Positions 51,520 to 60,695 of a DNA stretch of 64,000 nucleotides are shown in pieces. A program made the translations under genes and the position numbers. Source of the stretch: Actinomadura madurae. Lineage in GTDB: Bacteria > Actinomycetota > Actinomycetes > Streptosporangiales > Streptosporangiaceae. Position 1 is the stretch's first letter. Each line of letters starts with the position of its first letter. Where the stretch lies: NCBI RefSeq assembly GCF_900115095.1, contig NZ_FOVH01000009.1:62001-126000 (forward strand), written 5' to 3'. The notes beneath the pieces are model-generated. The model was not told where the DNA came from, made no database searches, and saw only the letters and a list, made by a program, of their open reading frames with translations.

Positions 51520-52812
51520 ATGAGTCACCTTGCCACCGAACGGGGCACGCCCGCCGCGCCGCCTCCGCCCCCGCACGGCCACGGGGGACGGGGACGGCTC
51601 GTCGAGGTGGTGGTCCCCGTCCACAACGAGGAGCGCGTCATCGCCGCGAGCGTGGAGCGCCTGCACGCCTACCTGGCCGGCACGTTCCCCTACCCGTTCC
51701 GCATCACCGTCGCCGACAACGCCAGCACCGACGCCACCTGGCGGATCGCCGAGGAGCTGGCGGCGCTGCACCCCCGCGTCCAGGCCGTCCGGCTGGAGGC
51801 CAAGGGACGCGGCCGGGCGCTGCGGCACGTGTGGGGGACCAGCGACGCCGACGTCGTCGCCTACATGGACGCCGACCTGTCCACCGACCTGGACGCGTTC
51901 CTGCCGCTCGTCGCGCCGCTCATCTCCGGGCACAGCGACCTGGCCATCGGCTCCCGCCTCACCCGCGGCTCGGCAGTCGTGCGCGGCCCCCGCCGCGAGG
52001 TCATCTCCCGCTGCTACAACCTGCTCCTGCGCACCGCGCTCGCCGCCCGCTTCACCGACGCGCAGTGCGGCTTCAAGGCCGCCCGGACCGAGATCGTCCA
52101 GGCGCTGCTGCCCTCGGTCGAGGACGAGGAATGGTTCTTCGACACCGAGCTGTTGCTGCTCGCCGAACGCAACGGGCTGCGCATCCACGAGGTCCCCGTC
52201 GACTGGGTCGACGACCCCGACAGCCGCGTGGACGTCCTGCGCACCGCCCGCGACGACCTGCGCGGCATGGCGCGCGTCGCCCGCCGCATGCTCACCGGCG
52301 CGTTCCGCGCCCCCGTCGGCGGGCGGCCCGGCCCCGCCGCCGCGCTCCCGGACGGGATGGCCCGGCAGCTGCCCGCCTTCGCCGTCATCGGCGTTCTCAG
52401 CACCCTGGCGCAGCTAGTGCTGTTCGTCCTGCTGCGCCTGGTCATGGGGCCGCTGGCGGCGAACGCGCTCTCCCTGGTGATCACCACGATCGGGAACACC
52501 GCCGCCAACCGGCGCTTCACCTTCGGCGTCACCGGCACCCGCCGGGCGTTCCGGCAGCAGCTCGAAGGGGGGCTGGCGTTCCTGCTCGGCCTGGCCCTCA
52601 GCACCGGCGGCCTGGCCGTGCTGCACGCCGCGGCGCCCGGCGCGTCCCGGGCCGTGGAGGTCGCCGCGCTCGTCACCGCCAACGCCGCCGCGACCCTGGT
52701 GCGGTTCCTGCTGATGCGCGCCTGGATCTTCCACCCGCGCCGCCTCGGCGGGCGCCCCGCCGGCGGGGACCCGGTCCCGGCGGCCGAGGAGACCGGAGGG
52801 ACCCTCCGATGA
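51520..52812 (+). CDS. Polyprenyl-phosphate glycosyltransferase (GT2) fused to a GtrA domain
   Basis: A 430-residue fusion. Residues 30-270 form a GT2 catalytic domain (VVVPVHNEERVIAASVERLH, VADNASTDATWRI, YMDADLSTDLDAF with the metal-binding DxD, GSRLTRGSAVVRGP, EEWFFDTELLLLAERNGLRI). From about residue 290 a GtrA-like domain with four helices follows (FAVIGVLSTLAQLVLFVLLRLVMG etc.), which flips or holds the lipid-linked sugar. It makes a polyprenyl-phosphate sugar for the GT39 enzymes downstream. ATG 51520 is used. The stop overlaps the next gene's ATG. Confidence 0.92.
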   Translation: MSHLATERGTPAAPPPPPHGHGGRGRLVEVVVPVHNEERVIAASVERLHAYLAGTFPYPFRITVADNASTDATWRIAEELAALHPRVQAVRLEAKGRGRALRHVWGTSDADVVAYMDADLSTDLDAFLPLVAPLISGHSDLAIGSRLTRGSAVVRGPRREVISRCYNLLLRTALAARFTDAQCGFKAARTEIVQALLPSVEDEEWFFDTELLLLAERNGLRIHEVPVDWVDDPDSRVDVLRTARDDLRGMARVARRMLTGAFRAPVGGRPGPAAALPDGMARQLPAFAVIGVLSTLAQLVLFVLLRLVMGPLAANALSLVITTIGNTAANRRFTFGVTGTRRAFRQQLEGGLAFLLGLALSTGGLAVLHAAAPGASRAVEVAALVTANAAATLVRFLLMRAWIFHPRRLGGRPAGGDPVPAAEETGGTLR

Positions 52813-54845
52813 CCTCGACGATGGCGCCGCCCGGCTCCGCGGCACGGTCCGCCGCGCGGGGAGACCGCGTCCGGCGCGTGCTCCTCGGTCGCGACGGCGA
52901 CCCGCGCTGGGCCAGGCCCGCGCTCTGGATCATCCTCGCCGCCGCGTGCGTGCTGTACACCTGGGGGCTGTCGAAGGCGGGATACGCCAACTCCTACTAC
53001 TCGGCCGCGGTCAAGAGCGGCACCCAGAGCTGGAAGGCGTTCTTCTTCGGTGCCCTGGACGCCGGCTCCTTCATCACCGTCGACAAGCCGCCCATGGCCC
53101 TGTGGGTGATGGGCCTGTCCGCGCGGGTCCTCGGATTCTCCACGTGGAGCCTGCTGCTTCCGCAGGTCGCCGAGGGCGTCGCCGCCGTCGCCGTCCTGTA
53201 CGCCACGGTGCGGCGCGCCTTCGGGCACGCCGCCGCGGTCATCGCCGCGGCCGTGCTCGCCCTCACCCCGATCACCGTCGCGATCAACCGCGACAACAAT
53301 CCCGACACGCTGCTGGTCCTGCTGATGGTGGCCGCCGCGTGGGCCTGCGGGCGGGCCATCGACACCGGACGGCCGCGGTTCCTGCTGCTCGCGGCGTTCT
53401 TCGTCGGCTGCGGCTTCAACACCAAGATGCTGCAGGCGTTCCTCGTCGTCCCGGCCCTGGGCCTGGCCTATCTGGTGGCGGCCCGGCCGGGCCTGGTGCG
53501 GCGCGTCGTGCACCTGCTCGCCGCCGGCGCCGTCCTGGCCGTGTCGTCGTTCTGGTGGATGCTGGTCGTGGACGCCGTCCCCGCCAGCTCGCGCCCTTAC
53601 GTCGGCGGCAGCACCGACGGCACCGCCTGGGACCTGGTCATCGGGTACAACGGGCTCGGCCGCGTCTTCGGCGATAACGGCGGACCGGGCGGACGCGGCG
53701 GCCCCGGAGGCGGAGGCGGTGGCGGGTTCGGCGGCCAGTCGGGCGCCGGGCGGCTGTTCAACGACATCCTCGGCGGCCAGATCTCCTGGCTGATCCCGTT
53801 CGCCGTTCTCGCGCTCGCCGCCGGGCTGATCCTGCTGCGGCGCCGTCCCCGCACCGACACCGCACGGGCCGCGCTCCTGCTGTGGGGCGGATGGCTCGCC
53901 GTCCACTACGTCGTCTTCAGCTTCGCTGAGGGCATCTTCCACCCCTATTACGCGACCGCCATGGCTCCCGCGATCGGCGCGCTCACCGGCGCCGGGGCCG
54001 TCCTGCTGTTCGGGGCGCACCGGCGGTCGGCCGCATGGGCGTGGGTGCTGCCCGCGGGCGTCGCCGTCACCGGCGCGTGGGCGTTCGTGCTGCTGGACCG
54101 CACACCGTCCTGGCATCCGTGGCTGCGATGGGCCGTCGCCACCGCCACCGTCCTGGCGGTGCTCGGCCTGCTCGCGGGACGGTTCGGCGGCCGCGCCGGG
54201 ACGCGCGCCGCCGTCGCCGGGCTCGCTCTCGCGGTGGCCGCCGGGCTCGCGGGACCGGGCGCCTACGCCGTCTCGGCCGCGTCGGCCGTGACCAACGGCA
54301 CCAACCCGCTGGCCGGACCGTCCTCGGGGAGCGGCCCCGGCGGCCCCGGGCGGGGCGGGTCTCCCGGCGTGCCTGGCGGGCAGGCGCCCGGCGGTCTCCG
54401 GCCGCCAGGGCAGCCGTCCGGTCAGAACGGGCCGCCCTCGGACGGGCGCGGTCAGCGCCCCGGGGGCTTCCGCGGCGGGCCCGGCGGGCAGGTGGACGCG
54501 GGGATGATCTCCTACCTGGAGAGGAACCAGGGCGGCGCCGGCTGGCTCGTCGCGGTCTCCAGCGCCCAGGAGGCGTCCTCGATGATTCTGCGGACCGGGC
54601 GCCCGGTCATCGCGATGGGCGGCTTCACCGGCAGGGACCCGGCCATGACCGTCGCCAAGCTCCAGCGGTACGTCGAGGAGGGCGAGATCCGCTACATCCT
54701 GCTCGGCGGACGCATGGGGCCCGAGGGCCGCGACGCCGATGTCACCGCCTGGGTCGAGCGGAACGGGACCCTCGTCGACGCGAGCGAGTACGGCGGCACG
54801 TCGTCCGGCACGTCGTCCAGCGCCCAGCTGTACAGGCTCGGCTGA
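52809..54845 (+). CDS. GT39/ArnT-like membrane glycosyltransferase, YkcB-like (copy 1)
   Basis: A 678-residue multi-pass protein. An early cytosolic segment precedes the first helix, then a lumenal loop with SYYSAAVKSGTQSWKAFFFGALD and ITVDKPPMALWVMGLSARVLG, characteristic of ArnT-like mannosyltransferases that use a polyprenyl-phosphate sugar. About 11 helices follow, and then a low-complexity Gly/Pro/Gln linker (about residues 500-565) and a soluble domain (GMISYLERNQGGAGWLVAVSSAQEASSMILRTGRPVIAMGGFTGRDP) typical of YkcA/YkcB C-termini. It overlaps the GT2 gene by 4 nt. Another Gly-rich insert lies near residue 300. It transfers sugars outside the membrane. Confidence 0.9.
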   Translation: MTSTMAPPGSAARSAARGDRVRRVLLGRDGDPRWARPALWIILAAACVLYTWGLSKAGYANSYYSAAVKSGTQSWKAFFFGALDAGSFITVDKPPMALWVMGLSARVLGFSTWSLLLPQVAEGVAAVAVLYATVRRAFGHAAAVIAAAVLALTPITVAINRDNNPDTLLVLLMVAAAWACGRAIDTGRPRFLLLAAFFVGCGFNTKMLQAFLVVPALGLAYLVAARPGLVRRVVHLLAAGAVLAVSSFWWMLVVDAVPASSRPYVGGSTDGTAWDLVIGYNGLGRVFGDNGGPGGRGGPGGGGGGGFGGQSGAGRLFNDILGGQISWLIPFAVLALAAGLILLRRRPRTDTARAALLLWGGWLAVHYVVFSFAEGIFHPYYATAMAPAIGALTGAGAVLLFGAHRRSAAWAWVLPAGVAVTGAWAFVLLDRTPSWHPWLRWAVATATVLAVLGLLAGRFGGRAGTRAAVAGLALAVAAGLAGPGAYAVSAASAVTNGTNPLAGPSSGSGPGGPGRGGSPGVPGGQAPGGLRPPGQPSGQNGPPSDGRGQRPGGFRGGPGGQVDAGMISYLERNQGGAGWLVAVSSAQEASSMILRTGRPVIAMGGFTGRDPAMTVAKLQRYVEEGEIRYILLGGRMGPEGRDADVTAWVERNGTLVDASEYGGTSSGTSSSAQLYRLG

Positions 54846-54860
54846 CCGCAGGGAGACGAC

Positions 54861-56873
54861 ATGACCTCCACGATCCACGACGCCCCGCCCACGCCGAGCG
54901 CCCCGCGAGGGTGGGGCGGCCTCCCGCGCCGGCTGCTGCGAGGCCCCGCCGCCGATCCCGCCTGGGCCCGGCCCGCGCTCCTGGCGCTGCTGACCGTGAC
55001 CGGCGTCCTGTACGTCTGGGGGCTCGGCGCGTCCGGCTGGGCCAACGCGTACTACTCCGCGGCCGTCCAGGCCGGCGCCACCGGCTGGAAGGCGTTCTTC
55101 TTCGGCTCGTCCGACGCCGCGAACGCCATCACCGTCGACAAGGCGCCCGGTGCGCTGTGGCCGATGGCGCTGGCGGCGCGCGCCTTCGGCGTCAACTCCT
55201 GGAGCATCCTCGTCCCGCAGGCGCTCATGGGCGTCGCGACCGTGGGCGTCCTGTACGCGGCGGTCCGGCGCCGGTTCCCCGCCTGGGCGGCCCTGCTCGC
55301 CGGCGCGGCGCTGGCGCTGACGCCGGTGGCGGCGCTGATGTTCCGCTTCAACAACCCGGACGCGCTGCTGGTGCTCCTGCTCACGCTCGGCGCCTATGCG
55401 CTGCTCCGGGCACAGGAGACAGCGAGCACCCGCTGGCTGGTGCTCGCCGCGGCCTGCGTGGGGACGGGGTTCCTGGCGAAGATGATGCAGGCGTTCCTGG
55501 TCGTCCCGGTGTTCGCGCTGGTGTACCTGGTGACCGCGCCCGCGCCCGTCCGGCGGCGGCTGTGGCAGCTGATCGCCGCCGGAGGCGCGCTGCTGGTGTC
55601 GGCCGGGTGGTGGGTCGCGGTCGTCGCACTGGTGCCGGCCTCGTCCCGTCCCCATGTCGGCGGGTCGCAGCACGACTCCGTGCTGGAGCTGGCGCTCGGC
55701 TACAACGGTCTCGGACGCCTCAACGGCGACGAGACCGGCGGCCTCGGCAACCTGAACCAGGACGCCGGGTGGGGCCGCATGTTCGGCACCGTGATCGGCG
55801 GCCAGATCTCCTGGCTGCTGCCCGCCGCGCTCGTCCTGCTGGTCGCGGGGCTGTGGGCGACCCGGCGCGCGCCGCGCACCGACCCGGCCCGTGCCGCGCT
55901 GGCGCTGTGGGGCGGGTGGCTGCTGCTCACCGCCGCGGTCTTCAGCTGGATGCAGGGGATCTTCCACGAGTACTACACGGTCGCGCTGGCGCCCGCGATC
56001 GCCGCGCTCACCGGCATGGGCGCCGCGCTGCTGTGGGAACGGCGCCGCACGCCCGAGGCCGCCGCGATCCTGTCGGCGACCGTCGCGGTCACGGCCGTGT
56101 GGGCCTACGTGCTGCTCGGACGCTCCCCGGACTGGCACCCCTGGTTCGCGCCCGTGGTCGCCGCCGCCGGGCTCATCGCGGCAGCCGGACTCGCCGCCGT
56201 GCGGCTGCTTCCCGGGCGGCTCCTCGGCGGGGTCGTCATCCTCGCGGTCCTGTCCTGCCTTGCCGGGCCCGCCGCGTACGCGGCCGAGACGGTCCGGACG
56301 CCGCACACCGGCGCCATCGTGACCGCCGGCCCGGCGACGTCCGGCGGCTTCGGACCGGGTCGCCGCGGTCCGGGCGGCGGATTTCGCGGTCCGGCCGGCA
56401 GGCCGCCCCAGGGCTTCGGCCCGGGCGCGGGGATGCCCGGTGGCCCCCGGGGCGGCGGCCCCAATGCAGGACGGCCGGCCGGGGGCGGTCCGGGCGGGCT
56501 CCTGGACGCCGGGACCCCGAGTGCCGCGGTGGTGTCCGCGCTCAAGGCAGGTGCGGCCTCCTACACCTGGGTCGCGGCGGCCGTCGGGTCGAACACCGCC
56601 GCCGGCCACCAGCTCGCCACCGGCGAGCCGGTGATGGCGGTCGGCGGCTTCAACGGCACCGATCCGGCGCCGACCCTTGCCGAGTTCCAGCGCCTCGTCC
56701 GGCTGGGGAAGATCCACTACTTCGTCGCGGGCGGAGGGCGCGGCGGCCCCATGAGGGGCGGCGGCAGCGGCAGCGACGCCGCGCAGAGGATCAGCGAGTG
56801 GGTCGCCGCCGGCTTCCCCGCCACGACCGTCGACGGCACCGTCCTTTACGACCTGTCGTCCGGCATCGGGTGA
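54861..56873 (+). CDS. GT39/ArnT-like membrane glycosyltransferase, YkcB-like (copy 2)
   Basis: A 670-residue paralogue of the preceding protein: ANAYYSAAVQAGATGWKAFFFGSSD, ITVDKAPGALWPMALAARAFG, FNNPDALLVLLLTLGAYALL, then a Gly/Pro-rich linker (GFGPGRRGPGGGFRGPAGRP) and the same soluble C-terminal domain (SYTWVAAAVGSNTAAGHQLATGEPVMAVGGFNGTDP). DKPP of copy 1 is DKAP here. The two are a tandem duplication that has diverged well beyond recent copying. It starts 15 bp after copy 1, so all three glycosyltransferases form one operon. Confidence 0.9.
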   Translation: MTSTIHDAPPTPSAPRGWGGLPRRLLRGPAADPAWARPALLALLTVTGVLYVWGLGASGWANAYYSAAVQAGATGWKAFFFGSSDAANAITVDKAPGALWPMALAARAFGVNSWSILVPQALMGVATVGVLYAAVRRRFPAWAALLAGAALALTPVAALMFRFNNPDALLVLLLTLGAYALLRAQETASTRWLVLAAACVGTGFLAKMMQAFLVVPVFALVYLVTAPAPVRRRLWQLIAAGGALLVSAGWWVAVVALVPASSRPHVGGSQHDSVLELALGYNGLGRLNGDETGGLGNLNQDAGWGRMFGTVIGGQISWLLPAALVLLVAGLWATRRAPRTDPARAALALWGGWLLLTAAVFSWMQGIFHEYYTVALAPAIAALTGMGAALLWERRRTPEAAAILSATVAVTAVWAYVLLGRSPDWHPWFAPVVAAAGLIAAAGLAAVRLLPGRLLGGVVILAVLSCLAGPAAYAAETVRTPHTGAIVTAGPATSGGFGPGRRGPGGGFRGPAGRPPQGFGPGAGMPGGPRGGGPNAGRPAGGGPGGLLDAGTPSAAVVSALKAGAASYTWVAAAVGSNTAAGHQLATGEPVMAVGGFNGTDPAPTLAEFQRLVRLGKIHYFVAGGGRGGPMRGGGSGSDAAQRISEWVAAGFPATTVDGTVLYDLSSGIG

Positions 56874-56934
56874 CCGGGCGGGCCGCGGTGGGAAGGGAGA
56901 AGGTCATCAGCGCCCACGACCAGGGAGTGACCCG

Positions 56935-57234
56935 ATGGCCGACACGCTCGACGACGCCGCGGTCGCCGACCGCCTGCGCGACCTGCCCGCCTGGAGCCGG
57001 GACGGCGACGAGATCCGCCGGCGGGTGAAGGCGCCCTCGTTCCTGGCCGGGATCGACGTGGTCACCGACGTCGCCCGCGCCGCCGAGGACGCCGACCACC
57101 ATCCCGACATCGACATCCGCTGGCGCACCCTGACGTTCGCGCTGACCACCCACAGCGCGGGCGGCCTCACCGGCAAGGACTTCGACCTCGCCGCCACGAT
57201 CGACGAGATCGCGGCCCGGCACGGCGCGGAGTAG
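56935..57234 (+). CDS. 4a-hydroxytetrahydrobiopterin dehydratase (pterin-4a-carbinolamine dehydratase)
   Basis: A 99-residue protein with the family pattern PAWSRDGDEIRRRVKAPSFLAGIDVVTDVARAAEDADHHPDIDIRWRTLTFALTTHSAGGLTGKDFDLA. The HHPD motif is the catalytic His pair. It dehydrates the 4a-hydroxy form of a pterin cofactor or acts as a dimerisation factor. It starts 61 bp after the GT39 operon, and a LOG-like gene follows after 6 bp, so cotranscription is likely. Confidence 0.93.
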   Translation: MADTLDDAAVADRLRDLPAWSRDGDEIRRRVKAPSFLAGIDVVTDVARAAEDADHHPDIDIRWRTLTFALTTHSAGGLTGKDFDLAATIDEIAARHGAE

Positions 57235-57240
57235 CGCGCC

Positions 57241-57741
57241 GTGGCCGTCCAGGTGGCGGTGTGCGGGCCGGGCGAGTGCACCGAACGGGAATGGGACCAC
57301 GCCTACGAGACCGGCCGGATCCTCGCCGAGCACGGGGCCGTGGTCGTCTGCGGCGGCCACGGCGGCGTGATGGCCGCCGTGGCCGCCGGCGCCCGCACCG
57401 CCGGCGGGACGGTGGTCGGCGTGCTGCCCGCCGCCGACCGCGCCGCCGCCGGGCCGGACCTGACCGTCGCGGTCCCCACCGGCCTCGGCCAGGCCCGCAA
57501 CAACGTCATCGTCAACGCCGCCGACGCGCTCATCGCCGTCGGCGGATCGTGGGGGACGCTGTCGGAGATCGCCCTGGCCATGCGCGCCGGCCGGATCCCC
57601 GTGGTGCAGCTCGGCGGATGGCGCGTCCACGACGAGGACGGGCGGCCCGCGGGCGGCATCGTGCACGCCGCCGACCCGGCCGCCGCCGTCGAGGCCACCG
57701 GCCTGTTCGGCCGGACGGCCCGGGGCGCGGACGCGGGCTAG
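57241..57741 (+). CDS. TIGR00725 family / LOG-like Rossmann protein
   Basis: A 166-residue Rossmann-fold protein of the lysine-decarboxylase-like superfamily. Features are VAVCGPGECTEREWDHAYETG, the nucleotide-binding loop VCGGHGGVMAAVAAGARTAGG, and GGSWGTLSEIALAMR in place of the PGGxGTxxE of true cytokinin-activating LOG enzymes. The missing first PGG position argues for a different nucleotide substrate. GTG 57241 follows the pterin dehydratase by 6 bp. Its end overlaps the convergent SDR end by 4 bp. Confidence 0.85.
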   Translation: MAVQVAVCGPGECTEREWDHAYETGRILAEHGAVVVCGGHGGVMAAVAAGARTAGGTVVGVLPAADRAAAGPDLTVAVPTGLGQARNNVIVNAADALIAVGGSWGTLSEIALAMRAGRIPVVQLGGWRVHDEDGRPAGGIVHAADPAAAVEATGLFGRTARGADAG

Positions 57742-58529
57742 TGGGCGGAGAAGCCGCCGTCCACGAAGATCGACTGGCCGGTGACGTAGGCCGCCGACGG
57801 TGACGCCAGGAACACCGCGGCGCCGGCGAAGTCATCGGCCATCCCGTTGCGGCCGACCATCGTCCGCTCGGCGAGCGCGCTCACCATCGCCGGATCAGAC
57901 GACAGGCGGGCGTTGAGCGGCGTCATGACGAACCCCGGCACGAGGGTGTTGGCGGTGACGCCGCGGCTCGACCACGCCTCGGCCTGCGACCGGGCCAGCG
58001 CGACCAGGCCCGACTTGGAGACCCCGTAGGCGCCGCTGGTGACCGACGCCCGGAACGCCTGCTGCGAGGCGATGTGGATGAGCCGCCCGAACCCGCGCTC
58101 GGCCATGCCGGGGCCGAACCGCTGGCCGAGCAGGAACGGCGCGTCCAGGTTCACCGCCATCGTGGCGTCCCACACGTCGGTGCCGAGCTCGTCCATCGGC
58201 GGGCGCAGGTTGATCCCGGCCGCGTTGACCAGGATGTCCGGCTCGCCGAACGCCGCGGCGGCGTCCTCGGCCGCCCGCGCGACCGCGTCCCGTGACCCGA
58301 GGTCCGCGCTGACGGACGCGGCGCGGCAGCCGTAGGCCTCCAGGTCCTGGACGGTCGCGGCCAGCTCGGCCTCCCGCCGCGCGACGACCACGACGGACGC
58401 GCCCGCCCGCGCCAGGGCCTCGGCGATGGCCCGGCCGATCCCGGAGGTGCCGCCCGTCACCACCGCGACCCTGCCCTCCAGCGAGAACAGCTCCGACAAG
58501 TACGAGGCGGTGGACGGCCGATCGCTCAT
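57738..58529 (-). CDS. Short-chain dehydrogenase/reductase (SDR)
   Basis: A 263-residue classical SDR: cofactor motif VTGGTSGIGRAIAEALARAG, NAAG at about residue 95, catalytic Ser in HIASQQAF and YxxxK in YGVSKSGLVALARSQA, then the C-terminal MVGRNGMADDFAGAAVFLASPSAAYVTGQ. The Arg in the ARRE loop suggests NADP(H). It is of the gluconate 5-dehydrogenase/beta-ketoreductase kind; the substrate is unknown. ATG 58529 is clear. No regulator is adjacent. Confidence 0.93.
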   Translation of the reverse strand: MSDRPSTASYLSELFSLEGRVAVVTGGTSGIGRAIAEALARAGASVVVVARREAELAATVQDLEAYGCRAASVSADLGSRDAVARAAEDAAAAFGEPDILVNAAGINLRPPMDELGTDVWDATMAVNLDAPFLLGQRFGPGMAERGFGRLIHIASQQAFRASVTSGAYGVSKSGLVALARSQAEAWSSRGVTANTLVPGFVMTPLNARLSSDPAMVSALAERTMVGRNGMADDFAGAAVFLASPSAAYVTGQSIFVDGGFSAH

Positions 58530-58540
58530 GATCGCAGAGT

Positions 58541-58711
58541 CTACGCAGCGCCGGGATCGTCCGGCGGTGGCCCCGGCGGTGGGTCGTCGCCGCGGCGGCG
58601 GTCCCGCCACACCACGAACACGATCACCGCGACGACGATGAACGTCGGCACGAAGAACGGCACCGCGGTGATGATCGGATGGGACGCCAGCGTCCCTTCC
58701 GCGACCGTCAT
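58541..58711 (-). CDS. Small single-helix membrane protein
   Basis: A 56-residue protein with one membrane helix (IITAVPFFVPTFIVVAVIVFVVW), followed by a basic stop-transfer stretch RDRRRGDD and a Pro-rich tail. Its ATG overlaps the stop of the upstream membrane protein gene by 4 nt. It is probably a subunit or assembly factor of that protein. Nothing similar is known to me. Confidence 0.7.
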   Translation of the reverse strand: MTVAEGTLASHPIITAVPFFVPTFIVVAVIVFVVWRDRRRGDDPPPGPPPDDPGAA

Positions 58712-60564
58712 GCGCCCGCCTTCGCACGCTCTCCGGACGCGGCGGGGGCGGCCGGCTCGGGGAGCCGCCGCGCGATCCGCGACACGCCCCAGCCGAGCGA
58801 CAGCACCAGACCCAGCGTGCACAGCAGCACGACCGCCGAGCAGGCCGCCCACAGCCAGCCGGGCACGTCGGTCTTGAGCTCCCTTTGCAGGACGGTCCGC
58901 TCGCCCTGCAGGTCCCGGGTGAAGCGCTGCGGGGCGGGCAGTTCCCGCGCGCCGATCGCCGGGTCCTCGGGCATGTAGACGGGGACGCCGGCCAGCGTCC
59001 GGCCGTCGTGGACGCGGATCAGCGTCTTCCAGTCGCCGTGCAGCGGCATCGGACCGCTCGTCCGGTAGACGCCGTCGCGTTCCTTCACCAGGTGGGCGAC
59101 GTGCAGGCCCTGCCCCTGCCAGCCGGTGACGGTGACCCAGGCCGGGCCGTCGATCGCGTCCGCGGGCGCGAACTCGATACGCGCCCCGGCCGTGCGGTGC
59201 GCGGCGTCGCCCCGCACATCGGTGAGCGTGACCGTGGCGGTCCGGTCGGGCGGGACGGAGATGATCAGCCCGTTCGCCACCGCCGCGGCCACCGCCAGGA
59301 TCGCCCCCGCCAGGATCCCGCGCGCCACCGCCGGACGCGGCGTCCGACCTTCCAGGCCCTCGGCCAGCAGCGCCCCGCACAGCCCGCCCGCGACGCCGCC
59401 CACGACGGCCATGGCCATGCCCTCGGCGAGGATGTCGGGCGTCCATGGCAGCCGGAACGCGATCTGGGAGAAGGCGTACTCGCCGCCGAACCCGGCGGTG
59501 CCGATCAGCACGCCCGACACCGCGCCCAGGGCCAGCGGGCGCCGCGCCAGCAGCAGCGCCGCCGCCTCCACGCACAGCGCCTCGGCGAAGTACAGCGGCA
59601 CCGCCGCCCACAGCTCCCCGATCGCCCCGCCGACCAGGACCGAGACCCCGCCGCGCACCAGCATGTAGAACGCGACGGCGAACACCGCGCCGCCGCGTCC
59701 CGCCCACAGCCGCACCGCGACCAGCGCGCAGCCGGCCGCCAGCGCGATGAGCAGCGGCTGGTGGACGAGCCGGAACTGCGGCACCCCGAAGTCGTACTCG
59801 GCCTGGAACACCGACAGCCCGATCAGCAGGCCGCCCCCGTGCATGCAGCGCCGCACGTACCGCACCCAGCCGGACGGCTGCTCCAGGTCCGCGCCGGCGC
59901 GGCGGCCCTCCCGCTCCAGGATCATCATCGCGACCAGCGACAGCCCGGCCCCGCCGATCAGCATCAGGTGCGTCGGGCCCCACAGCGTCACGTCCTGGCC
60001 GAAGATGCGGTGCCACACGTCGTCGAGCGGGAAGCCGAGCAGCGCGTAGAAGCCGGCGCCGGCCAGGAGCACGCCGCCCGCCGGGGCGTGCCAGTCCCGG
60101 GTGATCCGCACGGACGCGGCGCCCGGACGCTCGCCCTTCGGCAGCACCACGGCCAGCACGCCGGCGGTGAAGATGCCGAACAGCCCGATCAGGATCGGGT
60201 AGTGGGCGATGTTGGCGAGGGGCCCCTCGTCCCGGCCGTGGGAGATGTGCAGGGAGATGTCCCAGTACATTCCGAGCAGCGCGGTGAGCAGGGACACCAT
60301 GGCGACCGGGGTCGGCAGCGCCGCCCAGCCGGGCGTGCCGCGGCCCGGACCCCGCGCGGCCGCCTCCGCCAGGCGCGCCAGGAGCGTGACCCGGCCGGTG
60401 CGGTGGCCCCAGCCGAGCACCAGCAGCACCGCGGTCAGGACGGTGGCGCCGCCGGAGGCGATGAGGATCTGGTCGAGTGCCGCACCGCCCGCGGGTTTGG
60501 CGGGCGCCCCCGCGGCGAAAGGCACCGCGAACGCCGCCTCCATGCCCGTGAGGTGATCCAACAC
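58708..60564 (-). CDS. Large multi-pass membrane protein with an extracellular FixH/YtkA-like domain
   Basis: A 618-residue protein. About 11 helices occupy the first 400 residues (IASGGATVLTAVLLVLGWGH, MVSLLTALLGMYWDISLHISHGRDEGP, YPILIGLFGIFTAGVLAVVL, and others). His residues occur in the loops (DISLHISHGRD, PTHLML). A soluble domain at about 440-540 (IEFAPADAIDGPAWVTVTGWQGQGLHVAHLVKERDGVYRTSGPMPLHGDWKTLIRVHDG) has the YtkA/FixH beta-sandwich look, and a last helix follows. GTG 60564 has GGGAGG upstream. It is divergent from the cupredoxin-like lipoprotein. A copper or redox role is inferred, not shown. Confidence 0.75.
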   Translation of the reverse strand: MLDHLTGMEAAFAVPFAAGAPAKPAGGAALDQILIASGGATVLTAVLLVLGWGHRTGRVTLLARLAEAAARGPGRGTPGWAALPTPVAMVSLLTALLGMYWDISLHISHGRDEGPLANIAHYPILIGLFGIFTAGVLAVVLPKGERPGAASVRITRDWHAPAGGVLLAGAGFYALLGFPLDDVWHRIFGQDVTLWGPTHLMLIGGAGLSLVAMMILEREGRRAGADLEQPSGWVRYVRRCMHGGGLLIGLSVFQAEYDFGVPQFRLVHQPLLIALAAGCALVAVRLWAGRGGAVFAVAFYMLVRGGVSVLVGGAIGELWAAVPLYFAEALCVEAAALLLARRPLALGAVSGVLIGTAGFGGEYAFSQIAFRLPWTPDILAEGMAMAVVGGVAGGLCGALLAEGLEGRTPRPAVARGILAGAILAVAAAVANGLIISVPPDRTATVTLTDVRGDAAHRTAGARIEFAPADAIDGPAWVTVTGWQGQGLHVAHLVKERDGVYRTSGPMPLHGDWKTLIRVHDGRTLAGVPVYMPEDPAIGARELPAPQRFTRDLQGERTVLQRELKTDVPGWLWAACSAVVLLCTLGLVLSLGWGVSRIARRLPEPAAPAASGERAKAGA

Positions 60565-60642
60565 CGCTCCTCCCTCGCCGAGCGAACCCGGACAGAACGG
60601 GGGCGAACACCCCCGCATGGAGTATGTCACTTTCCAATGTGT

Positions 60643-60662
60643 CATTGTCTAGTGTCACAATG
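60643..60662. promoter_or_regulatory. Inverted repeat CATTGT-N8-ACAATG between divergent membrane genes
   Basis: A perfect 6-bp inverted repeat with 8-nt spacer in AT-richer DNA, in the 131-bp region between the divergent large membrane protein and cupredoxin-like genes. Several TGTCA repeats surround it (60625-60660). It is a candidate operator or promoter element for both. Confidence 0.5.
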
Positions 60663-60695
60663 TGTGGTGTGGGACACCGGGACGGAAGGGGCACG

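Noticed and set aside
52014..56717. Very long minus-strand open frame (1567 codons) opposite the glycosyltransferases
   Set aside because: Composition is Arg/Gly/Glu-rich and featureless. The plus strand holds three recognisable glycosyltransferase genes in the same interval.
57241..57741. Calling the Rossmann protein a cytokinin-activating LOG enzyme
   Set aside because: The PGGxGTxxE motif is altered to GGSWGTLSE, so only family membership is claimed.
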